Shown: piece by piece, positions 1 through 10,445 of the stretch
Layout: each line of letters begins with the position of its first letter
Numbering within the stretch: the stretch's first letter is position 1
Origin: Pestalotiopsis fici W106-1
Taxonomy: Eukaryota; Ascomycota; Sordariomycetes; Amphisphaeriales; Sporocadaceae
NCBI RefSeq assembly: GCF_000516985.1
Contig: NW_006917091.1
Coordinates: 1,936,977-2,000,976 of the forward strand
DNA: 64,000 bases
Direction: 5' to 3'
Program-made: the position numbers and the translations under genes
Notes under the pieces: model-generated
Told to the model about the DNA's origin: nothing
Databases searched by the model: none
What the model saw: the letters and a program-made list of their open reading frames with translations, nothing else

Positions 1-75
1 CGTAGCATCACCGCGGCCGCCGGACGCAGCGCCTCCAGACGACTCCCCACAGCAGCTACTTCCAATTACCCCAGG

Positions 76-1761
76 ATGGCATCCCGAGCCTCCATCGCTG
101 CGCGCCGCATCGCCGCCACCACCCAGCACCTGCGCTCCTACTCGCTCCAGTCCACGGCCACGAGCTTCCCCCAGACACACGAGCAGATCTCGCAGCCTGA
201 GGACACGCCGTGGTTTATTGACAATGAGTTCAAGGCGTCGAGCGCCGACAAGTGGATCGACTTACACGACCCGGCCACCAACAACCTCGTCACCAGGGTC
301 CCGCAGTCCACCGATGCCGAACTGCAGGCCGCCGTGGACAGCGCCCAAAAGGCCTTCCCGGCTTGGCGCAACATGAGCGTGCTGGCGAGGCAGCAGATCA
401 TGTTCAAGTTTGTGGCCTTGGTCCGGGAGAACTGGGACCGCCTCGCTGCCAGCATCACCCTCGAGCAGGGCAAGACGTTTGCCGACGCCAAGGGTGATGT
501 GCTCCGAGGACTGCAGGTCGCCGAAGCTGCTTGCGGCGCACCGGAGCTGCTCAAGGGCGAGGTGCTCGAGGTTGCCAAGGATATGGAGACCAGAACGTAT
601 AGGGAGCCACTCGGCGTCACTGCTGCCATCTGCCCTTTCAGTGTGTACCCAATATTCTCCCACTCGTTACTTGACATGGACAATTGTAGCTAATATGGCC
701 TAACAGACTTTCCTGCCATGATCCCCCTGTGGTGTATTCCCATTGCTACCGTCACTGGTAACACTCTTATCTTGAAGCCGTCCGAGAGAGATCCTGGTGC
801 AGCCATGATCCTAGCCGAGCTAGCGCAAAAGGCCGGGTTCCCTCCGGGTGTTATCAACATTATCCACGGCGCCCACCGAACTGTGGATTTCATTCTGGAT
901 GCCCCCGAAATCAAGGCCATCAGCTTCGTCGGTGGTAACAAGGCTGGTGAATACATCTTCTCCCGCGGTTCGGCCAATGGCAAGCGTGTCCAGGCCAACC
1001 TCGGCGCCAAGAACCACGCAGCCGTCTTGCCCGATGCCAACAAGAACCACTTCCTCAACTCAGTCGTTGGTGCCGCCTTTGGTGCCGCCGGTCAAAGATG
1101 TATGGCCCTCAGCACTTTGGTCATGGTTGGCGAGACCAAGGAGTGGCTGCCAGAACTAGCTGAGCTCGCCAAGGGCCTGCAGGTTAACGGAGGATTCGAA
1201 GAGGGCGCCGATCTTGGCCCTGTCATCTCGCCGCACAGCAAAGCGAGAATTGAGAGCCTCATTGCAAGCGCAGAAGAGGAGGGTGCAACCATTCTTCTCG
1301 ACGGCCGCGGCTTCAAGCCCGCAAAGTACCCCAACGGAAACTGGGTGGGCCCGACCATTATTAGCAATGTGACACCAGAAATGAAGTGCTACACCGAGGA
1401 GATCTTTGGACCCGTGTTGGTCTGCCTCAACGTGCCTACGCTCGATGACGCCATTGAGCTCATCAACAAGAATGAGTATGGTAACGGCACTGCCATCTTC
1501 ACCAAGTCGGGTGCTACGGCCGAGACGTTCCGCAAGCGGATCGAGGCCGGACAGATTGGTATCAATGTGCCGATCCCCGTCCCGCTTCCCATGTTCTCGT
1601 TTACTGGTAACAAGAAGAGTATTGCTGGTGGAGGTGCAAACACATTCTACGGACGTCCTGGTATCAACTTTTACACACAGTACAAGACTGTCACAGCCAT
1701 GTGGGCCAGCGCGGATGCGATTTCGACCAAGGCCGATGTCGCCATGCCGACTCACAACTAA
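76..1761 (+). CDS. Methylmalonate-semialdehyde dehydrogenase (acylating), mitochondrial
   Basis: CoA-dependent aldehyde dehydrogenase that oxidises methylmalonate semialdehyde to propionyl-CoA in valine (and pyrimidine) catabolism, normally in the mitochondrial matrix. Two exons, 76-640 and 707-1761; the 66-nt intron (GTGTGT...ACAG) restores [12 protein letters not shown] across the junction and gives 539 residues. Family signatures seen: [13 protein letters not shown] around residue 210, the MMSDH-type LGAKNHA replacing the usual ALDH LGGK, the catalytic Cys at about residue 320 in [12 protein letters not shown], and EEIFGPVL near the C-terminus. The N-terminus is rich in Arg, Ser and Ala with few acids, like a mitochondrial presequence. 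The same frame stays open upstream to base 1, so the true start could lie left of the window; ATG 76 is the first ATG visible in frame. Function is secure; the start is not. Confidence 0.93.
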
Positions 1762-2229
1762 AAGTTGGGCGGATGAGTAAACCTTTACTGTGAGATATAA
1801 AAGAGGAATAAAAAAAAATTGTCCAATCTGGCTGGGTTGAGCGAAAGGAGTGGCATTGAAAGCATTATGGATTATGACTTGCATTTGACATATTTAGTCT
1901 GATTGCTCATGAAGTAGTAAATTTGACAAGACGTGGTTGTGAATATGGCTTTCTCCCCCACCACAACCAAACAGCAATAAATGAAGATGAGAACTTGTGT
2001 CATGTAAATCCAATTGATTGTGTAAACATTTATGTTGGACAATGTCCTGAGTAAGCTGAAACAGTGCATCCTAGCAAGGCGTCGTGATGGTTCAGCCGCG
2101 GCCGTGGGCAGGTAGTAGTGGGTAAGTGAGTCGGCGGTGGTGACAAGACTACCTACCTACTTACAGTATAGAATGCCCCCATGTTCGCCACCCAACTTCA
2201 ACCAGTAATTCTCATGCTCACCGTAAACG
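1762..2229. other. Intergenic: dehydrogenase 3' flank and F-box gene 5' flank
   Basis: 468 bases without a credible gene. The left part is A/T-rich with the AATAAA signal; the right part has a tandem ACCTACCTACTTAC run near 2150-2164, a motif that recurs in many spacers of this window. Confidence 0.6.
1807..1812 (+). other. Putative poly(A) signal of the dehydrogenase gene
   Basis: An AATAAA hexamer followed by an A-run lies 46 nt after the stop codon of the upstream dehydrogenase. Spacing and sequence fit a 3'-end processing signal; transcript ends are not visible from DNA alone. Confidence 0.4.
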
Positions 2230-3918
2230 ATGCTGGCAAAGACGGACGCCGACAAGTATGACCAGCGTCATCATGCAGGGGATAGTCAAAGTGTCAATAG
2301 CTGCGACCACAGGCAGCAGCTGGTGGATCTGCCCAGCGACTTGTTCCTGCTTATTATTTCATACCTGTCTCCCGAGGACACGTTCATCTGCCGCCGTGTA
2401 TCCCGGGCATGGCAGCAGACATTCGCTTCCGAAGATGTCGCTTGGTATTTGATGAAGCTACACTTTCCCCGCTCGCGGGAGCTACGGATGGAGTCCACCG
2501 CCTCAGCACGGTCGGACCGGACGGCCATCTACACCGAGGTGGCGCAACGGTATCACCACCTCCGGGCAGCCAAGCCCAGGAGTACGGAGAAGATTGAGAT
2601 TGCCAGACAGGACAAGGACAGCACAATGCTCTATGACGTGGCACCTTGGAGCAGGTTCTTACATTTCAACGACTATACGGCCCCTTTCTCGCATCCCGAC
2701 CCGGTATGGTGCATGGCCGATGGTCTCGTCATCTACCCCAATGCGTACGGGCACTACTGTGCTCATGACCTGGAGACACGTAGCACATTTCCCGTGCCAT
2801 TTGATGCAATTGGCAAGACCATTAGGCGTGTCCGCTTGGCTTGCGGGGTGCTCATCTTTGAATGGTGCGAGCGTGAGCCATACCATCAGCTCAACGACGA
2901 GGAGACGGTCCACCGACATTTCGCCACGGCCTTTGACGTGGAGAGATGTGCGCCGCGGTCATCGTCGAGATCACCCAGGTTCTCCGTTGTCCGGTCAGAG
3001 CCGGGGCCGTCCAAGTGGAACATCACATTCCGTTCCGAGTGGAAGATTCACTTTTTGGGCTTCCCGCTGAACCGCGTGGACCGCTTCTTCTCAGCGCACA
3101 CAGCTACGCACTACGCACTATATACATGGCAGCCCAATCGGTCGCCATGGGGAGAGGCAGACCCTCCAGAACAGTTTACAGTATGGGACATATCATTTCC
3201 GTCACAATACTGCCCTTCTACAGACCCGACGGGTCGCGACAAACCCGACGTAGACCTCGGACCGCACGTGATCCGGCGACTCAGCTGGCGGGATTTGGAT
3301 TTCCTGGGCCTCCGCCAACGCGATACGCCGTCGTTTAGACAGATTCTCCTAGACGAGCACAATGTCTACATCCACGAGGAGGAACATCGGTGGCTTGCAG
3401 GCCCTCAGTCTTCACTTGTGCCTCCACGGCACCACCTGGTCCGGTGCACCGGCTTCCCCATCATTGGCATGGGTCCAAGATGGTTTGATGAATGCTGCGC
3501 TGATGGGGACGTTCACCTTTCCTTTTGCCCGCGGTCCGGCTCCATGGCCCGGCTCCGCGGAGGCGGGAGTCAAGATTCGACAGTGACGGCCGCGACTTAC
3601 ACAAAGGACTGGCCGGGTTTCGCGCCTTGTTGGCGACACGAGGAATTCCCATACTTGACCATGAGCGAAATGGTTGATGCCCCGGCCGGGGTGAGGATCG
3701 TGGCCCGGCAGTGCTTCATGGTCGAGGCTCTCTCCGTCTTTATCCTGCCGCGCATCAGCATCCAGGCCGAAGACGCAGACGGGCGCGAGGACGGCGACGA
3801 GGTTAGATTCACGGACGATATGTGGGGTGAGTTGATGGGCAAGGGCCGCATTTGTGGTGATGAGCGTTTTCTCGTAGGCGAGGACATGGAGGGCAAAATT
3901 ACAGTGGTGCGTTTTTGA
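2230..3918 (+). CDS. F-box domain protein
   Basis: Intronless 562-residue protein. An F-box lies at about residues 32-75: LVDLPSDLFLLIISYLSPED followed by CRRVSRAWQQ, the typical LP.....I..YL....L......V...W spacing. F-box proteins bridge substrates to Skp1-Cullin1 ubiquitin ligases; the substrate-binding part is normally C-terminal. Here residues 90-562 show no repeat I can name (no clear WD40 or LRR); they are Trp- and Pro-rich with paired-strand-like segments, as in the many F-box orphans of filamentous ascomycetes. The start is the first ATG of the frame, and the acidic tail (EDADGREDGDE) is followed by a short structured end. Substrate unknown. Confidence 0.85.
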   Translation: MLAKTDADKYDQRHHAGDSQSVNSCDHRQQLVDLPSDLFLLIISYLSPEDTFICRRVSRAWQQTFASEDVAWYLMKLHFPRSRELRMESTASARSDRTAIYTEVAQRYHHLRAAKPRSTEKIEIARQDKDSTMLYDVAPWSRFLHFNDYTAPFSHPDPVWCMADGLVIYPNAYGHYCAHDLETRSTFPVPFDAIGKTIRRVRLACGVLIFEWCEREPYHQLNDEETVHRHFATAFDVERCAPRSSSRSPRFSVVRSEPGPSKWNITFRSEWKIHFLGFPLNRVDRFFSAHTATHYALYTWQPNRSPWGEADPPEQFTVWDISFPSQYCPSTDPTGRDKPDVDLGPHVIRRLSWRDLDFLGLRQRDTPSFRQILLDEHNVYIHEEEHRWLAGPQSSLVPPRHHLVRCTGFPIIGMGPRWFDECCADGDVHLSFCPRSGSMARLRGGGSQDSTVTAATYTKDWPGFAPCWRHEEFPYLTMSEMVDAPAGVRIVARQCFMVEALSVFILPRISIQAEDADGREDGDEVRFTDDMWGELMGKGRICGDERFLVGEDMEGKITVVRF

Positions 3919-5104
3919 TCGATGTACTGATTCGCTAGAGAGTCGGATACTCAATTTGAACAACAATATACTGTGACAGACACACACAATTGTACTGTTG
4001 GGTGTGGTGGAACCTTGCTCCGCTTCCCGCAACCCTTAGCATCTATTCATCCCCTCTCTTTTGAGCAATAGACCGGTCCAGGCACTCTACTCAAAATGCT
4101 AATCGGAACCGCCATGGTTCGTTCTTACGCCGAAAGAGAAGAAGGGAGTAGCAATCCAACAATGTGCTTTATCCCACCAACCTAACCTAGATAATTGATC
4201 ATATGCTTACTGGAACAAAATGAGGCCCAAGAGACAATGTTTGCCAGTATAACTAAGGAGCGGGGCTAATACTCGAACAAGTCATGGGAAATATAATCCT
4301 TGTATAGGCTGGAAGCTTTCATGTTACTCATTGAGAATTCCGATTCATGGCCACAAGCCGCCAAGTACATAGTATTACAATCAGATCCATCTTATCTCCC
4401 CGGCACAGTCAAGTCCAAGCGTTCAAGCGTTGTACGGTAGCAGCCGGGCATAGGAGATGCCCGGAAATGCTGTGAAAAATGTTTTCTACTGCAGCTCCCC
4501 TGGCTCCCTCGCCTCGTGCCGGTCAAGGTTAAAATGTCTCGGCATGCATATTCTCTCCACCATGGCTCCGGAGCTAGGACTGGATTGGGAGCTCAACTCC
4601 AATGTGGTGACAAGCTTATCCTCTACTCCGCATACTGCCATTGGCCAACCGTGATGTGGATTGTTACTTTTACACGGAATCGAATGGACCATTGCTACTA
4701 TCGACTCACCTTCGCGTGTGTTGGCTGGCGGCTAGATTGTAAGAATACACAGTAGGATGGTTGGTAGGACAGGGTCTCTCTCTCTCTCCTCTTGTAAGAC
4801 CGAGTCCCGCAACCGCCCATCTCCGAGAGCGTTGCTTGCAAGAGCTTTTTTTCAACGGCTCGGTATCCCGACCTGCATATTGTAAGTCGCTGTTGTAGTC
4901 TTGGGCGGGGTATACAAATTCAGCTGGAGAAACAATACTTTTATACATATATAATTGATCCGGCCCGCTTCAGAATTTTCACGTTTCTGTTTCTTGGATG
5001 TTCTGCTTTCTGTACTTGATCCAGACCATCTCTCCCAGATCGGCACTCCTAGCAGACCAGAGAAGTGTGCCTAGACCTCGATAGCAGCAAAGCTCCAAGA
5101 AACC
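3919..5104. other. Intergenic spacer, no gene recognised
   Basis: 1.2 kb between two co-oriented genes. Short open frames at 4457-4755 have no family features. A (TC)n tract lies at about 4774-4789, and an AT-rich TATACATATATAA stretch at about 4942-4954 lies some 150 nt before the phosphatase ATG and may be its TATA region. Confidence 0.5.
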
Positions 5105-6614
5105 ATGGCCAAGCAGCTTGCTCTTCTTTCCCTCGCGGCCATCCCGGCCGTGAACGCCGAGACCATCCTCGGAGTTTACATCTTCTCCCGACACGGAGAC
5201 CGTACGCCCAAGGCTCTCGCTCCGGCCAACCTGACGTCGTTGGGCCAGGAGCAGGTCTACCAGTCTGGCAACTACTATCGCAACAGATATGTCGCGGCCG
5301 ACGCCAGCTCGCCCATTTTCAGGCTGAGCGACGACATTGCCGTGGCAAGCCAAATGACCATTACTTCGCAGGTCGACACTGTGTTGCAAAGTTCCGCGCA
5401 GGCTTTCATGCAGGGTGTATACCCGCCCGTCGGTGACCTGTCTGTCGAGTCGCTGGCAAATGGCTCTACGGTTGAAGGAACCCTGAGCGGTTACCAGTAT
5501 ATTCCCATCAATGCCGTTGCCTCGGCCTCTTCTTCGTCAAACGCCGAGAACAGCGGATGGCTCCAGGGCAACTCGGGATGCGGCAATGCCGTGGTCAGCT
5601 CCAACAACTACCTCAGCTCGACCGAGTATTTGAGCACTCTGAACAGCACCAATGACTTTTACCAGGATTTGCTGCCCGTCATTAACACGACCTTTAGTTC
5701 GAGCCAGGCCTCGTTCAAGAATGGCTACACCAGTAAGTTCTCTAGCTAGATCAGGCACCACCTTGAGCCAATGTTACTAACCATGGCACACAGTCTACGA
5801 CTACATCCATGTGGCCACTATTCACAACTCGACTATCCCGTCCGAGGATCTCCTGACCAACGACACGCTCAATGAGCTCTTTTGGCTCGCCAACGAGCAC
5901 GAGTGGGGTCTCGCCTACAACGAGTCGGACACGATCCGCGCCGTGGCGGGAGCCACTCTGGCCGGCCAGATCGTGGCACAGCTCAACACGACGCTGACGG
6001 GCAAGTCCAAGCAGCCACTGGCCGTGCAGTTTGGCGCCTACGCGAGCTTCATGTCCTTTTTCGGCCTGGCCCAGCTGCAAAAGGTCTCGGACGACTTCAC
6101 CGGCGTCGTCGACTACGCCTCGTCCATGGTGTTTGAGCTCGTGGCCGACGCCGACAATGTGACGAGCGCCGCGTACCCGGCCTCGTCGGACGTTTCGGTC
6201 CGCTTCCTGTTTGCCAACGGCACCGCCGCCGCCAACGAGCCCGTCGCGTACCCGCTCTTTGGCCAGTCCGAGACCCTGCTCCCCTGGTCCACCTTTGTCA
6301 GCGAGATGAACAAGTTTGCCATTGCCGACACGGCCGACTGGTGCAAGGCCTGCGGCAACTCGACGGGCGTGTGCGCCGACTATGCCACCAGCTCCGACGG
6401 TAGCAGCGGCAGTAGTGGCGAGACTTCGGCCTCTTCGACCTCGGGCAACGGCATCTCGCTGCCTGTCGCCGGTGTCATTGGCGCCCTGGTCACCCTGGTT
6501 GTCATCCTCGGTGTCGAGGCCTTGGTCTACCTCTTGGCCGGCCTCAAGGTGGTGAAGAAGTCAACCCTGGCAGCTGCTACTGCCGCCGGTTCTTCCGGGG
6601 CCGTCAAGGCATAA
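5105..6614 (+). CDS. Histidine acid phosphatase-like, type I membrane protein
   Basis: Two exons, 5105-5732 and 5794-6614; the 61-nt intron has donor GTAAGT and a canonical TTACTAAC branch site before ACAG. Product 482 residues. Order: signal peptide about 1-18 (LALLSLAAIPAVNA), the branch-2 phosphatase motif RHGDRTP at 29-35, an N-glycosylation-rich ectodomain, a Ser/Gly linker about 408-430, a membrane helix about 431-459, then a short basic tail (KVVKK). Family enzymes carry a distal His-Asp proton-donor motif; the segment that seems to align, FGAYASFMSFFGL (about 289-301), has Ala-Tyr instead and no other obvious HD was found. It may therefore be a weak or inactive phosphatase. Probably faces the exterior or a vacuolar/endosomal lumen. 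Confidence 0.88.
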
Positions 6615-6756
6615 GGTTAAGGGGCTTTTGATTTCAGATGAAATTGGACCGAAGCAAGACGGATTTACCCATGTACTTATGAGATATGTTCTGACTATGA
6701 TACCAACGAGGAGAGCGAGCTTATCTGGGCGAATTGAATGAGTATATTAATTAATG

Positions 6757-6762
6757 AATAAA
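6757..6762 (+). other. Putative poly(A) signal of the phosphatase-like gene
   Basis: AATAAA in an AT-rich stretch, about 140 nt after the phosphatase stop codon. Position is reasonable for a fungal 3' UTR, but it is not proven to be used. Confidence 0.3.
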
Positions 6763-6790
6763 ATGGTATATAATCTTATTATTTCCGGTG

Positions 6791-6981
6791 TCAAGTCACC
6801 ACGAATATTTTAGACGGTATATTGTTGCTTAATGGAAACATTTTTCGTGGATTCCATATGACACGTCCATGGAGGAACACGAGGAAAGTATAACGTAGTT
6901 TTACGGACGAACAATTATCAAAATAGATTCCAGTGCCCTATTCCTATACTAGATACACTTTTCAAGCCACCACGAATCTTT
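6791..6981. repeat. Diverged direct repeat pair (20 nt each)
   Basis: TCAAGTCACCACGAATATTT at 6791-6810 recurs as TCAAGCCACCACGAATCTTT at 6962-6981: 18 of 20 positions identical, 171 nt apart. Both lie in the AT-rich convergent spacer. Origin unknown: repeat remnant or shared 3' flank element. Confidence 0.5.
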
Positions 6982-7355
6982 TATTTACTTCCATCACTAA
7001 CTATCAGCAGCATACGGATATTATCAAGGAAAGTTTGTCAGTACTCCATAAACATTTGACATAATATGGATTGGCATTACACGTGATAATGCAGGTGTCA
7101 GATTAGACTTGGAAACAAATTTATGAATAGTGTAAATTCATTTTTTAAGCTCCTACGGGTGGCCACCCTGACTTCTTTAAAGGAATGTTGTCTATGCAAT
7201 GTCCGTACGCTTGTAATCATGCTCCATACGCTCCATGTCCCATCGCATGTATGCTAACAAATCATGGAATCTCGCTTCAACTCAAAAGTAAACCAGAATC
7301 AGGAGGGTTCTCCATCACGAGTTTGACAAGTCCCAGCCGGGATGAGTGCAACGCT

Positions 7356-7685
7356 TTAGCGGGGACCAAGGGTGCAGCTGATGGTGGTCTGGACCTGGGG
7401 AGGACCAACGTCGACGGTGCCGGGGCCGTAGGTGTAGGTGTCGCTGCCGTCGATGCCGTGGGCGTGGCAGTTGAGGCTGGCGGGAGCCGGGTCCAGCACG
7501 GCAATGTGGGAGACGCTGAAGTCGGCGTAGACGGCGCGGTCGACACCGTCGGCAACGACCCACTGGGTGTAGACGGCGTCGGCGGCGCCCTGGAACTGGA
7601 CGGCCACGGTAGGGCTGCGGGCCTCGGGGGCAGCGAGGCCGGTGTGGGCCAGGAGAGCGGTGGCGGCGAGAGTCAGGAACTGCAT
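7356..7685 (-). CDS. Small secreted protein, candidate effector
   Basis: Intronless 109-residue protein with a clear signal peptide (MQFLTLAATALLAHTGLAA, about 1-19) and no membrane segment afterwards. The mature part is neutral to acidic with only two cysteines (C73 and C104), which could form one disulfide, and looks beta-strand rich (alternating VAVQFQ, YTQWVV, YADFSV). No named family recognised. A TATA-like element sits about 125 nt upstream, usual for strongly expressed fungal secreted proteins. Size, signal peptide and isolation fit a secreted effector or surface protein; that role is inference. Confidence 0.72.
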   Translation of the reverse strand: MQFLTLAATALLAHTGLAAPEARSPTVAVQFQGAADAVYTQWVVADGVDRAVYADFSVSHIAVLDPAPASLNCHAHGIDGSDTYTYGPGTVDVGPPQVQTTISCTLGPR

Positions 7686-9505
7686 TTTGATGATTGGTGA
7701 AAATGAAAAGGATGTTTTTTCTTGTGTAGAAAGGTTTTGTCTGTGAGTTTGAATGGTGAGTGCTGTGATGATTCAAAAAAGACCTTCTGGGAGGGCTGTC
7801 TTAGGTCTTTATATATTCATCAGTCCATGTAGACTGCCCCTGTGCTTTGAGCACATCAATGACATGACGAACCATGATCATGTTCTGGTCGGAAGTGGTG
7901 AGCCTTCAACACTGCCATGCTGCGAGGTCGTCGGACATTGTGAAGTCATCCACGAAGCCACTTTCTGAGAGCTGAAAATCGTCGACACGAGCACGGGCGT
8001 TGAGTTGCTCCCTCTAGTACAACGTTGCCTCGAATGATATTCCTCTTCCCGTACTCTACATGCATGTGACTGGTGTATCTCGCCGAGCTACACACTCAGT
8101 CGTTCACTGACATGTACATAGTTGTTTGTGAGATTACCGAATGCCAAGAACATGATAATGTGTGGCTTGTCGCCAGGCATATTTGCGACCTCGCAAGTTC
8201 ATCCTCCGAGAGCTTTCCATTTCTATTTTTAATTAGCGTAGATCGTATTTTCATTGAGCTGTTGGCTTGTGTACGTGGGAGATGTTTGACTATCATGAAG
8301 GATTCTGTTTCCTCTGGTCGGCAGGATGTGTTACTTGGATGTATAGGCTATCAGTACCCACACGTTCTCAATGGCTATGGTAGATACCCCCGACTTTGCA
8401 GTATCATATGGTAGCAAGGAAGTAACTGACTCCATCAGCCTTGCTCTTATTGCGCAGCACTGCCATATGCCGGATGGCAGAGCCCCCAAACTGTCAGCCG
8501 CCACAAGAAGAGTCCAGCTTAAGGACCAGTTCCGAAGGACTTGGATTGGTCACTAGGAGAATTGGGTTACTTAGGGTGACGAGTAAGTTGCCGTGCTTAT
8601 CGGCGTAGTCGGTTGACAGCTCATCCGATGACGCTTAACTAGCGGCGGAATCGAGTACGTCTGCGTGAAAGGATATCCTAAAATACATCTGCTGAACAAT
8701 TAGCTGCCTCCCTCGTAAGTCGGGAGCTGTAGTTTTACCGTCTTCCAAAAAGCGACTTGGAAAGATGCCATGTTTGCAGAAGAGGGTATTTCCAAGGTCC
8801 TATCAATAATGTACTCATGGTATACATACTCCATCCTATGTAGACCGGCAATTGGAGCTTTCCTGAGCCTCTACTTACTAGGAAACATGTTCACGTGAGA
8901 TTAGATGCGGGTTAACATGGACATCAGCAACAACGCAGCAGCAGCAGCCGGACGTTGAGAGGCGGCAACTAGCCAATCAATCAATTGGATTTCGTCCTAC
9001 GGGTAAGCGATGACACGAGATGTGCTTTCTGTTCTCTTTAAGAAATGAAAGAAAGAAAAAGTGCCCCAGTCCAACATTCTCTTATCCCGTTTGGTTGCAA
9101 CGTTGTTTCCTGTCGAGCTGCTTCAGCTGCGCTTACCCCAGATTATAGGACCCAAGGACCCTTGAAACCCCACAAAAACTGGGCTGGGCGACAGTGACGT
9201 GGGGTAACAGCTGCCTAGGGTAAGGTACCTAACCTAGCTAGGTATCTAATCTAGTACTCTGCAAGTACGCTTGGAACAAACCACCCATCATCCTTCGTGG
9301 AAATTTGGAGTGCCAAGTACATTTCAAATAACAAGGCGATAGACTGTTTGCGACTCTTCCATTAAAGGATAGTTGTTATACCAAGTCAATAGCTTTGTAG
9401 TCGGCGTTGGAGGAGTCCGCCGGTAAAATCACCACATCCCTCTCACGGCACCATCGTTCAGCAAGAGACATCGTTCGTGTCACTCGGCAGAGTCCGTCGC
9501 GGAAT
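7686..9505. other. Divergent intergenic region
   Basis: 1.8 kb between the secreted protein (-) and the ubiquitin hydrolase (+). Open frames such as 8073-8414 lack family features or codon regularity. A CTAG/TAGGTA-rich stretch at 9215-9255 contains the perfect 12-bp palindrome ACCTAGCTAGGT (9232-9243), about 265 nt before the hydrolase ATG. Confidence 0.5.
7807..7815 (-). promoter_or_regulatory. TATA box upstream of the small secreted protein
   Basis: TATATAAAG on the minus strand, about 125 nt before the ATG at 7685. It matches the TATA consensus well and lies in an otherwise mixed-composition spacer. Confidence 0.5.
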
Positions 9506-10388
9506 ATGGCGTCCAAGAAATGCTGGCACATGTTGGGTAAGGCTGACGTTGAACACCACATCACAGCCCACCCCTCTTGGTTTTCTTTCCGCTTCCGCTG
9601 TTGTACGGAGCTCAGCTAAAACGCCTCCTTGCTGCAGAGAACAACCCCGAGGTCATGGACCAATTGGCAGCCAAGCTGGGTTTGGGTGCAGGAGAGCTCA
9701 GCTTCTACGATGTCTACTCGCTCGACGAGCCCGAGCTGATAGCCCACATTCCTCGCCCGGTCCTGGCTTTGCTGGTCATCATCCCTCTCACACCCGCATG
9801 GGACAGGTAAGACGAACAGTTCTCACAGAGGTCTGAACCAAGCTCACCTTCCCCATCAGAGACCGCCGCGCTGAGGACGCTGACAAGGGTGAATACACTG
9901 GCGTGGGCCCCGAAGAGCCTGTCATCTGGTTCAAGCAAACTATAGGTCACGCCTGTGGCTCCATTGGTTTGCTACACTGCGCCATCAACGGCCAGGCTGC
10001 CGCCCATATCCAGCCAGGCTCGACTTTGGAAAAGCTACGCTCAGCAGCGCTGCCATTGAAAATGGCGGAACGAGCTGACATGCTCTACAACAGCGACGCC
10101 TTTGAGCAGGCCCACAAGTCTGTCGAGCAGGTTGGCGACACTGCTAGTCTGCCCACATCGGAAAATAATGGCCAGCACTTCGTTGCCTACGTGAAAGCGG
10201 GAGGCCGCCTCTGGGAACTTGAGGGTTCACGAAAAGGCCCGCTGGATCGTGGCAGCCTCGACGAAGATGAAGATGTCCTGAGCCCGCGAGCATTGGACTT
10301 GGGCTTGAAGCGCATCATAAAGGTAGAGCTGGACAGCGGTGGTACAGATCTTCGCTTCAGTTGCATTGCTTTGGCACAGAAGTCTTGA
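9506..10388 (+). CDS. Ubiquitin carboxyl-terminal hydrolase, peptidase C12 (UCH-L/Yuh1 type)
   Basis: Three exons: 9506-9536, 9638-9806 and 9860-10388 (introns 101 and 53 nt, GTAAGG/GTAAGA donors); product 242 residues. Joining exons 1 and 2 restores the family opening MLENNPEVMDQLAAKLG. UCH enzymes cleave small adducts from the ubiquitin C-terminus and process ubiquitin precursors. Seen: oxyanion Gln about Q93 and nucleophile C99 in KQTIGHACGSIGLLH; catalytic His about H173 in NGQHFVAYV; the third triad position falls in LWELEGSRKGPLDRG and is Glu188, where many homologues have Asp (ELDG). Length is normal for the short UCH class, and there is no C-terminal extension of the UCH37 type. Identity is strong; the effect of the Glu is unknown. 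Confidence 0.92.
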
Positions 10389-10445
10389 ATTCTTCTAGCT
10401 AGAGCCCAGACTGGCGGCTGACTCTACATAGTCCATCCAACATAA

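Larger units (their letters stand above)
6615..7355. other. AT-rich convergent intergenic region
   Basis: 3' flanks of the phosphatase-like gene (+) and the small secreted protein gene (-). Markedly AT-rich compared with the flanking exons, with no coding frame supported. It carries the diverged direct repeat listed separately. Confidence 0.6.

Noticed and set aside
3412..4032. 206-codon minus-strand frame over the F-box 3' end
   Set aside because: Mostly antisense to the F-box coding region; shadow frame.
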